A stretch of DNA of 48,603 nucleotides, taken from positions 1 through 48,603 of the forward strand of contig JAFXUC010000120.1 in NCBI GenBank assembly GCA_017535325.1, in the 5' to 3' direction. A program made the translations under genes and the position numbers. Of this stretch, positions 8,134 through 16,026 are shown piece by piece. Position 1 is the first letter of the stretch; each line of letters opens with the position of its first letter. Source of the stretch: Bacteroidales bacterium. Lineage in GTDB: Bacteria; Bacteroidota; Bacteroidia; Bacteroidales; UBA3824. A model generated the notes under the pieces. It made no database searches, was not told the origin of the DNA, and saw nothing but the letters and a program-made list of their open reading frames with translations.

Positions 8134-11100
8134 ATGACCGATAATATATACAATCCTTGGGCGGGACTTGCCTCTTACGAAGACCCGGCGACTGCTGAGC
8201 GTAAACTCAAATTTTGCGGACGTGATGACGACAGTTATGACTTGGCACGTCTTATTATGGGCAATGTTTTTGTAACGCTTTACGGCAAGAGCGGCATCGG
8301 CAAAACCTCATTGCTCAATGCCGGCGTATTTCCTGAACTAAGGGAAGAGCAATACTCTCCCGACAGCCTCCGCCTCGGTATCAGGGACGAGGAACATCCT
8401 CTTAGTTACCAAACAATGATTATCAACGCCGTTGAGCGCGTGGTAACGAGGACTGAAACCGTCAACGTAATAGCCGAGCAAAAAGACCAACAGTCAACAG
8501 ACTTTCTCTGGAACTACTTTGCCCGCCATCGTTTCTACGACAAAAACGACGAGCCGACGACACCTGTATTTGTGTTTGACCAGTTTGAAGAAGTATTTCG
8601 CGGACATCGCGACGAGGCGGAGATTCTATTGAAACAATTAGACTACCTCAACGACAAAGACCACGCCCTCGACCGCTGCGAAATCGACGGACAGACATAC
8701 CGCTACGAACAGAATTACCGTTTTGTGGTATCAATCCGCGAAGACGACCTTTACCTTTTGGAAGACAGCATAGACAATTGCTATCTGCCAGCCCTGAAAC
8801 GCTGCCGCTACCGCCTCCGCAGCCTCACCGAAGAAGGGGCACGCGACGCCATCCTGATTCCGGGCAAAGGTCTGTTCAATGACGACGACAAGCAACCTAT
8901 AACCGACGCCATCATCAGCAAGTCGCGCAACGACGATGGCAGCATCAGCACCAACATCGTATCCCTGCTATGCAGCCGCATCTATGTAGATTTCAAAAAA
9001 TCCGGCGAAAATCACATTTCGCCATTGCTCGTTGACAACTTCCTGAAAGGCAACCCCTTTGAAAAATTTTACAACGAGGCTACACGCGGATTCTCCGACC
9101 GTGAAAAATCATACATCGAAGACAATTTCGTGGACAGCAACGGCCGCCGCAACTCCATCCCAGAAAGCAATTTTCTGAAAAACGTTCCCAACGGCGCAGC
9201 CCTGCTCGAAGGCGACAAAAGAATCCTTCAGCGCACCAGCACATCCTCCGACGGCAAAAACAACCGCGTGGAATTGATACACGATTCGTTTTGCGAGCCA
9301 TTAAGCCGGCAGAAAGAAAAACGCGAAAAAAGGAAACGTTTGATTCAGTTGGGATTAGTCAGCTTAATTGCAATCCTTAGTTTGTCCGCAATTCTCTATG
9401 TGTGGAACATCAACCGTCAAATGAGAATCAACGAATCACGAGTAATTGCAGAAAAGGCATCGGCATTGGTTGACGAAGGGGATTCTTATTTGGCGAGATT
9501 GCTTGCGTTAGAGGCTCTGCCGCCAAACAGACCATATACCGTAGAGGCAGAATACGCTTTGCGCAAAGCATCAAATCAAAATACCGCAATCCTTAGAGGA
9601 CATATTGCCGAAGTCCATTCCGCCTCCTTCAGCCCTGACGGCAGATACATCGTCTCCGCATCCCTTGACGGGACAATCAAGATATGGGACGCAAAGACGG
9701 GACAGCATGTTGAAAAACCATTGGAAGGACATACCGCAGAAGTCAAATCAGCCCTTTTCAGTCCCGACGGCAAATACATCGTGTCTACATCCCAATATGA
9801 CTATGCGGTCAGGATATGGGACGCAAAGACTGGACAACAGGTAGGAAGTCCATTGGTGGGGCATACTAATTATTTAAACTCCGCCGCCTTCAGCCCCGAC
9901 GGCAGATACATCGTCTCGGCATCTGATGACAGTACGGCAAGGATTTGGGACACTAAGACCATACAGCAAGTGGGCGAACCATTGAAACATCCTAACCATG
10001 TCTATCACGCCTCCTTCAGCCCCGACAGCAGATACATAGTAACTGTTTCTGACGACAAAGCCTGGGTATGGGACGTAGAGACGGGGCAGCAAGTGGGCGA
10101 ACCATTGGAATCTAAAAAAGAAGAAGATCGTATCCATGATGCCACTTTCAGTCCTGACGGCAAATATATCGTGACGGCATTGCCCTTTTCGGTCATTTTT
10201 TGGAACACAAATACCAGACAGCAAGTGGACGAATATGAGTATGAAAAATACATCCAAACCGTCACCTATAGTCCAGATGGCAAATATATTATGGTGTCCG
10301 GGCATAATTGTGCAATGATTAATGATACAGCAAGCGGCTATTCATACAAATTAATTGGGCACACAGCAGATATCACATCTGTCACCTTCAGCCCCGATAG
10401 CAGATACATTGTATCGGCATCTGAAGACCATACGGTCAGGATATGGGATTCATTTTCCAAACAATATGAGGAAATCCAATTACAAATAGATGGTGAGGTT
10501 CCGTCGTTTGACGCCTCTTTTAGCCCCGACGGCAGATACGTCGCCGTGCGGGTATGTCGCGAAAATGATATTGACAACTTTAATGCCTACTTTGATGTAA
10601 TTATGATTTTTGACGTTAAAACAGGAGAGCAAGTAGTAACAGATATAAAGTTTGATGAACAGTACGCGGTCTCCTCTATCGCTTTCAGCCCCGACGACAA
10701 AAACATCGTGTTAGCATACCGTCAAGATTTATTAATATTTGACACAAAAACAGGACAACAGGTGGGAGATACATTGAAAGGGCATACGGGAAAGGTCTAT
10801 TCAGCCTCCTTCAGCCCCGATGGCAGATACATTGTCTCCGCATCTATGGACGAGACGGTCAGAATATGGGACGCAAAGACGGGACAGCATGTTGGAAACC
10901 CATTGGAAGGACATACCGCAGAAGTCAAATCAGCCCTTTTCAGCCCCGACGGCAGATACATTGTCTCCACATCCTTCGACAATACGATCAGGATATGGGA
11001 TGCAAAGACGGGAGAACAGGTAGGGAGTCCATTGGTGGGGCATACTAATTTTGTCAACTCCGCCTCATTCAGCCCCGACGGCAGATACATTGTGTCGGCA

Positions 11101-11481
11101 TCCGATGACAAAACGGTCAGGATATGGGACGCAAAGACGGGACAACAGATAGGAAACCCATTGGAAGGACATACCGCAGAAGTCAAATCAGCCCTTTTCA
11201 GTCCCGACGGCAAATACATCGTGTCTACATCCAAATATGACTATACGGTCAGGATATGGGACGCAAAGACTGGACTACAAGTGGATGACCCATTACATTA
11301 TGAATTTCCCATTACCACCAACTTCAGCCCCGACGGGAGACACATTATGTCGGTAGATGAAGGCGGCACGCTAAAGATATTGGATTTCCCGCCCCTTCAG
11401 GAATTAATCGACTCAACCCGAGAGAGATTCAAAGACCGCCCATTGACACCCGAAGAGCGAAAGAAGTATTATTTGGATTAA
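8134..11481 (+). CDS. STAND NTPase with transmembrane segment and 14 WD40 repeats
   Basis: A 1115-aa protein starting at the ATG 4 nt after the SIR2-TIR stop. The N-terminal novel-STAND NTPase opens with NPWAGLASYE, followed by Walker A GKSGIGKT (51-58) and Walker B VFVFDQFEE (D149). A winged-helix-like region follows, then one hydrophobic segment (about 403-424) and a short helical linker. From about residue 489, fourteen WD40 blades carry the signature FSPDGRYIVSAS..D.TVRIWDAKTGQQVG, enough for two seven-bladed propellers. Blades 1-3 and 10-13 are nearly uniform; blades 4-9 are divergent. Proteins of this plan act as sensor-switches that release a partner effector, here presumably the upstream TIR protein. 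DNA around 8500-9300 looks more GC-rich than neighbouring genes, a possible sign of transfer. Confidence 0.9.
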   Translation: MTDNIYNPWAGLASYEDPATAERKLKFCGRDDDSYDLARLIMGNVFVTLYGKSGIGKTSLLNAGVFPELREEQYSPDSLRLGIRDEEHPLSYQTMIINAVERVVTRTETVNVIAEQKDQQSTDFLWNYFARHRFYDKNDEPTTPVFVFDQFEEVFRGHRDEAEILLKQLDYLNDKDHALDRCEIDGQTYRYEQNYRFVVSIREDDLYLLEDSIDNCYLPALKRCRYRLRSLTEEGARDAILIPGKGLFNDDDKQPITDAIISKSRNDDGSISTNIVSLLCSRIYVDFKKSGENHISPLLVDNFLKGNPFEKFYNEATRGFSDREKSYIEDNFVDSNGRRNSIPESNFLKNVPNGAALLEGDKRILQRTSTSSDGKNNRVELIHDSFCEPLSRQKEKREKRKRLIQLGLVSLIAILSLSAILYVWNINRQMRINESRVIAEKASALVDEGDSYLARLLALEALPPNRPYTVEAEYALRKASNQNTAILRGHIAEVHSASFSPDGRYIVSASLDGTIKIWDAKTGQHVEKPLEGHTAEVKSALFSPDGKYIVSTSQYDYAVRIWDAKTGQQVGSPLVGHTNYLNSAAFSPDGRYIVSASDDSTARIWDTKTIQQVGEPLKHPNHVYHASFSPDSRYIVTVSDDKAWVWDVETGQQVGEPLESKKEEDRIHDATFSPDGKYIVTALPFSVIFWNTNTRQQVDEYEYEKYIQTVTYSPDGKYIMVSGHNCAMINDTASGYSYKLIGHTADITSVTFSPDSRYIVSASEDHTVRIWDSFSKQYEEIQLQIDGEVPSFDASFSPDGRYVAVRVCRENDIDNFNAYFDVIMIFDVKTGEQVVTDIKFDEQYAVSSIAFSPDDKNIVLAYRQDLLIFDTKTGQQVGDTLKGHTGKVYSASFSPDGRYIVSASMDETVRIWDAKTGQHVGNPLEGHTAEVKSALFSPDGRYIVSTSFDNTIRIWDAKTGEQVGSPLVGHTNFVNSASFSPDGRYIVSASDDKTVRIWDAKTGQQIGNPLEGHTAEVKSALFSPDGKYIVSTSKYDYTVRIWDAKTGLQVDDPLHYEFPITTNFSPDGRHIMSVDEGGTLKILDFPPLQELIDSTRERFKDRPLTPEERKKYYLD
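9721..9840 (+). repeat. WD40 DNA repeat, copy A
   Basis: A 120-bp stretch covering WD40 blade 2. It matches 11161-11280 with 4 differences (116 of 120 identical by hand count) at an offset of exactly 1440 bp (480 codons). The pair implies recent duplication or gene conversion within the gene. Confidence 0.9.
11161..11280 (+). repeat. WD40 DNA repeat, copy B
   Basis: The second copy of the unit at 9721-9840, covering WD40 blade 13. A third, less exact copy begins near 10903 (blade 11). Confidence 0.9.
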
Positions 11482-11504
11482 ATATTGCCGTGATTGTTTT
11501 ATGT

Positions 11505-11629
11505 TACCGGGGGTTCACACCCACGGCTATGATGTGTCACCCCTCCGGGGTTTTGGTTTGAAGAAGACAATCGGAAACCAAAGCCCCAACGGGGCGATAC
11601 ATTATAGACGGGGGTGTGAACCCCCGGTA
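11505..11629. repeat. REP-like pair forming a 125-bp palindrome
   Basis: Perfect 18-bp inverted arms at 11505-11522 and 11612-11629 begin with TACCGGGGGTTCACACC. Inner arms are imperfect inverted copies with GC-rich hairpins (CCCC/GGGG) and a TATGATGTGTC / GATACATTATA segment. Each half is one unit of about 55 bp in opposite orientation, as in bacterial REP pairs. A third unit lies at 12441-12490. The position directly after the STAND-WD40 stop suggests it may also stop or stabilise that transcript. Confidence 0.8.
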
Positions 11630-11699
11630 TTAATAAAACGTTTGATTTTTTTTACATTCCGCTATCGTCTAAACCGTTAATAAAAAGTTTAAAATATTT

Positions 11700-11730
11700 T
11701 TTGTTTTGACACTTTTTTTTTGCAGTTTTG
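11700..11730 (+). promoter_or_regulatory. Promoter of the higBA operon
   Basis: TTTG (11700-11703), 19-nt spacer, CAGTTTTG (11723-11730), one mismatch from TAnnTTTG. The predicted transcription start is about 13 nt before the toxin ATG. HigA-type antitoxins usually bind such operator-promoter regions, but I see no convincing palindrome here. Confidence 0.45.
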
Positions 11731-11750
11731 CATCATAAAATTCAATTATT

Positions 11751-12047
11751 ATGAGGATAATCACAAAGACAACAATTAAGGAATATATTGAACGCAATCC
11801 GCAATCTAAAAGCGCATTGTCTGAGTGGGTTGAAAAAACGGAAAAGGCTGAATGGCATAGTTTGGCTGATATAAAAAAGGTTTTTAATTCGGTGGATTAT
11901 GTCGGGAATCAACATTATGTGTTCAATATTAAAGGTAATGATTATAGGTTAGTTGTTGTTGTGCAGTTTACACCGCAATATGTTTTTATCCGTTTTATAG
12001 GCACACATGCCGAGTATGACAGAATTAAAGACATTAAAAACATTTGA
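11751..12047 (+). CDS. higB: HigB-type toxin (type II toxin-antitoxin, mRNA interferase)
   Basis: A 98-aa protein of the HigB_toxin family of the RelE/HigB fold. It has an N-terminal helix followed by a W..L.DIK..F.SVDYVG motif, a central NQHYVFNIKGNDYRLVV strand pair and a C-terminal IRFIGTHAEYD strand; the last is typical of this subfamily, including its conserved GTHxEYD. Such toxins cut mRNA on the ribosome. The gene order toxin first, antitoxin second with a 5-nt gap is the usual Hig arrangement. Confidence 0.88.
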   Translation: MRIITKTTIKEYIERNPQSKSALSEWVEKTEKAEWHSLADIKKVFNSVDYVGNQHYVFNIKGNDYRLVVVVQFTPQYVFIRFIGTHAEYDRIKDIKNI

Positions 12048-12052
12048 AAATT

Positions 12053-12421
12053 ATGGCAGAAATCAAAAATGAAAAAGAGTTTAAAGTTGCAGTTGATAGA
12101 ATTGAGGAGTTGCTGCCTCTGACATGGGGCGACGATGTCCCCGAAGATTCGCCTGCAAAAATAGAATTGGCATTACTTTCCGCACTTGTTGCCGATTATG
12201 AAGATAAACATGTTCATATTGAGAAGCCTACTCTGCTAGACATTATAAAACTTCGTATGTACGAAATGGGGCTTTCACAGCAAAATCTTGCGGCACTTTT
12301 GGGCATAAGTTCTGCCGGTATGAATGATATAATCGTCGGGAAAAAAGAACCGTCTTTGTCCATCGCCCGTACAATGAGTCAAAAACTAAATATAGCACCG
12401 GAAATAGTCTTAGGGGTGTAA
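12053..12421 (+). CDS. higA: HigA-type antitoxin with XRE helix-turn-helix
   Basis: A 122-aa protein. The N-terminal half is acidic, and the C-terminal half is a Cro/C1 helix-turn-helix (about residues 65-118; motif LSQQNLAALLGISSAGMNDI, then PSLSIARTMSQKLNI). The ATG at 12053 follows the toxin stop by 5 nt; a TTG at 12044 is in frame but would overlap the toxin. It is expected to neutralise the HigB-type toxin and repress the operon. Confidence 0.88.
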   Translation: MAEIKNEKEFKVAVDRIEELLPLTWGDDVPEDSPAKIELALLSALVADYEDKHVHIEKPTLLDIIKLRMYEMGLSQQNLAALLGISSAGMNDIIVGKKEPSLSIARTMSQKLNIAPEIVLGV

Positions 12422-12422
12422 A

Positions 12423-12505
12423 AAATACGCATCTACTTTTCAAAGCCCCAACGGGGTGATACATTATAGACGGGGGTGTAAACCCCCGGTATGGGATGCG
12501 TATTT
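12423..12505. repeat. Third REP-like unit inside an 11-bp inverted repeat
   Basis: A REP-like unit (12441-12490), nearly identical to the right arm of the 11505-11629 palindrome, is framed by AAATACGCATC (12423-12433) and GATGCGTATTT (12495-12505). The whole forms one long hairpin between the convergent higA and AAA-ATPase-like genes, so it may act as a shared terminator. Confidence 0.75.
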
Positions 12506-12520
12506 CAATGCCTAATTCGT

Positions 12521-14062
12521 TTACCCCTTTACCCATTCCGCCACTTTCCTTGTTTCTGACGAGAAACTAACACCGACCTTGTACAAGGTTCTACCGTCGG
12601 CGGCAAACGGCAAGGCGTATTCTTTGCTGTTGATTTGGTCGAGGGCTTCTTGGGCGGGCTTGTCGAGTTTAAACTCAAAGACATAGATATACTGAGGGGT
12701 TTTTACAACGGCATCCATGCGTCCGTCGGAGGTGTTGCGCTCCACCTCGGCATAGAATCCCAACAGTTTGAAAATCAGATAAAAGACATTCTGAAAATAT
12801 TTTTCTGCATCGCCCACAATCTCGTAATTGCTGTCGGCAAGGAGAGTACTGAGGCGTTTCATAAAGCCGTCGATGTCACCTTTAATTACATCACGGGCAA
12901 AATTGGCGACGGAAAAAGCACTTTGCCGAGTCTTAGGGTAAATGAAGTTCAATATGAATTTTGGCAATGCTTCCCCGACTTCCTTGTTGGGCATACCGAG
13001 AGTGTATGTGTCAAACAATTTGTCATAGCCCTTTATTGTCAAATAGCCGCTTTGATAAAGCAAAGGAATTGGGTTGTCTTCAAAATTATCTATCTTAGAA
13101 AGTTCGTCAGATTCACATTCCACGCTGTCAAGTTCGCATAGATTCATATCGCGGTTTCTCATAGTTTCAACGAGGAAAGTCGGCGTTCCGGTTTCAAACC
13201 AATATTCCTTGAACTCTTTATCGTCCAAAGCCCTCATCAGCCCGAAAGGATTGTACGTATCCTCGGCGTTGGGGTGGAAATGGTAGCCCTCGTACCATTT
13301 TTTGAGTTCCTTGTAACATTCCTCTTTTGAAATCTCGTTGTACTCAGCCATGGCATCAACATAACAATCCAAATATTCGTGGATCTCTTTTTCTGTTGCA
13401 CCGCAAATCGTTGAATATTCGAGGTTGTTTGAGATGTCTTTCAGATTGTTGACATCGCTGAAAAGGCTCACCTTGCTGAACTTTGTCACACCGGTGATGA
13501 AAGCCATTTTAATATGCTTGTCGCAGGTTTTTAACACACCGTAAAAAGCCTTCAATTCAGCACGGATTTTATCTTGGAGGTCAGGATTAGACAAATTGTT
13601 CAACAACGGCTTGTCATATTCGTCAACAAGGATAACAACGTGTTTGCCGGTCTGCTGGACAGCGGCATTGACGAGGGATTCAAACCTTTCGGAGTTTTGC
13701 TTTGCTGCGTCATCCTTCCCGTATATTTTTTCGTGCTGTGAAAGCATATACCCGATTCTCGACTGCAAATCCTTCACAGAGTTGTATGTAGAAGTGTTGA
13801 AATCAAAATGCAACACGGGATATTTTTCCCATTTTGTCTCCAACTTCTCAATCTTCAACCCTGCGAACAACTCCTTCTGCCCGTCAAAATACTCGTGCAA
13901 CGTACTAAGCGTAAGACTTTTACCAAAACGCCTCGGTCTTGATAGAAAATAACACGCCTTAGTTTGGGCGATTTTATAGATTATATCCGTCTTGTCGAGA
14001 TAAATAAAATCTCCTTCTATAAGCGAACTAAACGCCTGTATGCCGATTGGTATTTTTTTCAT
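12521..14062 (-). CDS. AAA-ATPase-like/PD-(D/E)XK nuclease family protein
   Basis: A 513-aa member of the family with an N-terminal AAA-ATPase-like domain and a C-terminal PD-(D/E)XK domain (DUF1703). It opens with MKKIPIGIQ and has the family-specific P-loop SRPRRFGKS (41-49) and Walker B VILVDEYD (143-150). The C-terminal nuclease-like core has D in GRMDAVV and the E-x-K pair in VFEFK. The ATG at 14062 is chosen because the upstream ATG (14089) falls inside the predicted promoter box. These proteins are abundant and often multicopy in Bacteroidales; their function is unknown, with mobile-element or defence links suggested. Confidence 0.88.
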   Translation of the reverse strand: MKKIPIGIQAFSSLIEGDFIYLDKTDIIYKIAQTKACYFLSRPRRFGKSLTLSTLHEYFDGQKELFAGLKIEKLETKWEKYPVLHFDFNTSTYNSVKDLQSRIGYMLSQHEKIYGKDDAAKQNSERFESLVNAAVQQTGKHVVILVDEYDKPLLNNLSNPDLQDKIRAELKAFYGVLKTCDKHIKMAFITGVTKFSKVSLFSDVNNLKDISNNLEYSTICGATEKEIHEYLDCYVDAMAEYNEISKEECYKELKKWYEGYHFHPNAEDTYNPFGLMRALDDKEFKEYWFETGTPTFLVETMRNRDMNLCELDSVECESDELSKIDNFEDNPIPLLYQSGYLTIKGYDKLFDTYTLGMPNKEVGEALPKFILNFIYPKTRQSAFSVANFARDVIKGDIDGFMKRLSTLLADSNYEIVGDAEKYFQNVFYLIFKLLGFYAEVERNTSDGRMDAVVKTPQYIYVFEFKLDKPAQEALDQINSKEYALPFAADGRTLYKVGVSFSSETRKVAEWVKG

Positions 14063-14088
14063 GATGTTAACCTTTTTTGAATTTGCCA

Positions 14089-14096
14089 CAAAGATA
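14089..14096 (-). promoter_or_regulatory. -7 box of the AAA-ATPase-like gene
   Basis: TATCTTTG on the minus strand fits TAnnTTTG exactly; only a degenerate TTTC lies at the -33 position. It sits 27 bp before the chosen start codon and rules out the earlier ATG. Confidence 0.5.
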
Positions 14097-14104
14097 ACAA
14101 TTTT

Positions 14105-14136
14105 TTTGCGGGTTTGAGAAAAAAATATTTTCTTTG
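14105..14136 (+). promoter_or_regulatory. aroC promoter
   Basis: TTTG (14105-14108), 20-nt spacer, TTTCTTTG (14129-14136), one mismatch from consensus, 33 bp before the aroC ATG. Confidence 0.45.
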
Positions 14137-14169
14137 CACCAAAAATGAAAATGAATAATATTTAAAATT

Positions 14170-15159
14170 ATGAATACATTCGGTAATATTTTTAAAATCA
14201 GCATATTCGGAGAATCCCACGGACATGGGCTCGGAATTGTCGTTGACGGCTGTCCTTCGGGGATACCGCTTTCTGAGGAAGATTTTTTGGAAGATTTGCA
14301 GCGCAGAAAATCGGGCGGCAAAGGCACTACGCCGAGAATAGAAGGCGACGAGCCGGAAATACTTTCGGGCGTTTTCAACGGCAGGACCACGGGTGCGCCA
14401 ATCGCGGTGCTTTTTAGAAACCAGAACACAAAAAGCAAGGATTATTCCCAACTTTTTGACCATCCCAGACCCGGACACGCGGATTTTACGGCAAGGATAA
14501 AATACGGCGGTTACAACGATTACACCGGCGGCGGACATTTTTCGGGAAGGATTACCTTGGGACTTGTTGCGGCGGGCGTCATCGCAAAAAAGGTGCTTGC
14601 TCCTGCAAAAATCGAAGCCAAAATTCTCGAAATCGGCGGCACTTCCGACATCAACAAAGCCATAGAACTCGCTCAGGAAACGCGGGATTCCATAGGCGGA
14701 ATTTTGGAATGTAAAATTTCGGGACTGCCCGTAGGCTTGGGCGAACCGTTTTTCGGGAGTGTGGAATCGGTGATAAGTTCGGCGGTTTTTTCCATTCCGG
14801 CTGTTAAAGGCATAGAGTTCGGGGCAGGATTCAAGGTTGCAAAAATGACCGGCAGTTTCAATAACGATTGCATTACAAACGCCGAAGGCAAAACCGAATC
14901 CAACAACGCAGGCGGCATTAACGGCGGAATCACCAACGGCAACGACATTGTTTTCAGAATCACCGTAAAACCTACACCGTCAATATCACTTCCTCAGGAA
15001 ACATACAATTTTAAGACGGGAAAAGTAGAGCAACTTGTCGTAACGGGAAGGCACGATTTGTGCATTGCCCTTAGAGTGCCGCCCGTTTTGGAGGCTGCCG
15101 CTGCGGTGGCGTTGGCGGATTTGAGCCTGATTGCGCAAACGGTCAAAAGAGTTTTTTAA
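14170..15159 (+). CDS. aroC: Chorismate synthase
   Basis: A 329-aa protein catalysing the last shikimate-pathway step (EPSP to chorismate, needing reduced FMN). Visible signatures are GESHGHGLG with catalytic His17, the RPGHAD motif with His103, and KYGGYNDYTGGGHFSGR in place of the more common GGGRSSAR form. It is somewhat shorter than the usual 350-390 residues, with a shortened mid-region, but N and C termini look complete. Followed by lpxH after 31 bp. Confidence 0.96.
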   Translation: MNTFGNIFKISIFGESHGHGLGIVVDGCPSGIPLSEEDFLEDLQRRKSGGKGTTPRIEGDEPEILSGVFNGRTTGAPIAVLFRNQNTKSKDYSQLFDHPRPGHADFTARIKYGGYNDYTGGGHFSGRITLGLVAAGVIAKKVLAPAKIEAKILEIGGTSDINKAIELAQETRDSIGGILECKISGLPVGLGEPFFGSVESVISSAVFSIPAVKGIEFGAGFKVAKMTGSFNNDCITNAEGKTESNNAGGINGGITNGNDIVFRITVKPTPSISLPQETYNFKTGKVEQLVVTGRHDLCIALRVPPVLEAAAAVALADLSLIAQTVKRVF

Positions 15160-15190
15160 TGCATAATGCATAATGCATAATTAATTTTAG

Positions 15191-15934
15191 ATGGGACAAA
15201 AATATTTTTTCGCGTCGGATTTTCATCTCGGTGCGCCTGAAAAGGAAATCTCGCTTGAAAGGGAAAAACGCATTATCCGTTGGCTCGACTTTATAAAGGA
15301 CGACGCCAAGGCGGTTTTTCTTTTGGGCGACATTTTTGACTATTGGTACGAATGGAAGCATGTTGTCCCGAAATATTTTTACAGATTTTTTACAAAACTC
15401 GCCGAACTCCGGGAGCAGGGCGTTGAAATTCATTATTTTACGGGCAACCACGATGTCTGGCAGTATCATTATCTGAAAGACGAGTTCGGGATTAACGTCT
15501 GGACTGAGCCGAGGCTTTTTGAGTTGGACGGCAAAAAAATTTTCTGCGGTCACGGCGACGGTTTGGGCAGCGGAAGTCTTGGTTATGCTTTTATAAAATG
15601 GGTTTTTACCAACCGTGTTTTGCAGTTTTTGTTCACCAACTTTTTTCACCCTAACGTTGCCATGCAAATCGGCTATTCGTGGAGCAAACGCCGTCATCAG
15701 TATGACAGGGAGATTTTTCCGTTTCAGGGCGACAAAGAACATATTATCAAATACATACGCTCTATTATGAAAGATACAGCGGCAGACTGTTATATTTTCG
15801 GACACAGACATCTTGAAGCGGACATTTTTTTGGAGGAAAACGTAAAATACATCAACACCGGCTGCTGGTTCAAGTCTTCGCCTTACGCCGTACTTTGTAA
15901 CCAAAACATAAGATTGGAATATTTCGGGGGCTGA
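15191..15934 (+). CDS. lpxH: UDP-2,3-diacylglucosamine diphosphatase LpxH
   Basis: A 247-aa calcineurin-like metallophosphoesterase for lipid A synthesis (UDP-2,3-diacyl-GlcN to lipid X). The metal-binding motifs are all present: SDFHLG (Asp10, His12), GDIFD (Asp47), GNHD (Asn86, His87), GHGD (His121) and GHRH (His205, His207). A hydrophobic/aromatic insertion (about 131-155) matches the membrane-facing lid. It acts at the inner face of the cytoplasmic membrane; lpxK lies 4.4 kb downstream. Three tandem TGCATAA units sit between aroC and this gene. Confidence 0.93.
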   Translation: MGQKYFFASDFHLGAPEKEISLEREKRIIRWLDFIKDDAKAVFLLGDIFDYWYEWKHVVPKYFYRFFTKLAELREQGVEIHYFTGNHDVWQYHYLKDEFGINVWTEPRLFELDGKKIFCGHGDGLGSGSLGYAFIKWVFTNRVLQFLFTNFFHPNVAMQIGYSWSKRRHQYDREIFPFQGDKEHIIKYIRSIMKDTAADCYIFGHRHLEADIFLEENVKYINTGCWFKSSPYAVLCNQNIRLEYFGG

Positions 15935-15960
15935 AAAATTAAAACAAAATTCACTATTGT

Positions 15961-15994
15961 TTTGCCTTAACATAAAAGTATATAGGTATTTTTG
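15961..15994 (+). promoter_or_regulatory. Promoter of the TPR protein gene
   Basis: TTTG (15961-15964), 22-nt spacer, TATTTTTG (15987-15994), a full consensus match 32 bp before the ATG. Confidence 0.65.
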
Positions 15995-16026
15995 CATTGT
16001 AATTTTAACAAACACACAATAGGATT

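Noticed and set aside
9598..11390. Regularly spaced DNA repeats that might suggest a CRISPR array
   Set aside because: They encode WD40 blades in one open frame, the spacing follows blade length, and the intervals are not unique spacers.
15159..15182. Three tandem TGCATAA units between aroC and lpxH
   Set aside because: The run is too short and simple to call an element; probably slippage in an AT-rich gap.
15143..16015. A 290-codon minus-strand frame across lpxH
   Set aside because: It is antisense to all LpxH catalytic motifs and has no recognisable protein features.
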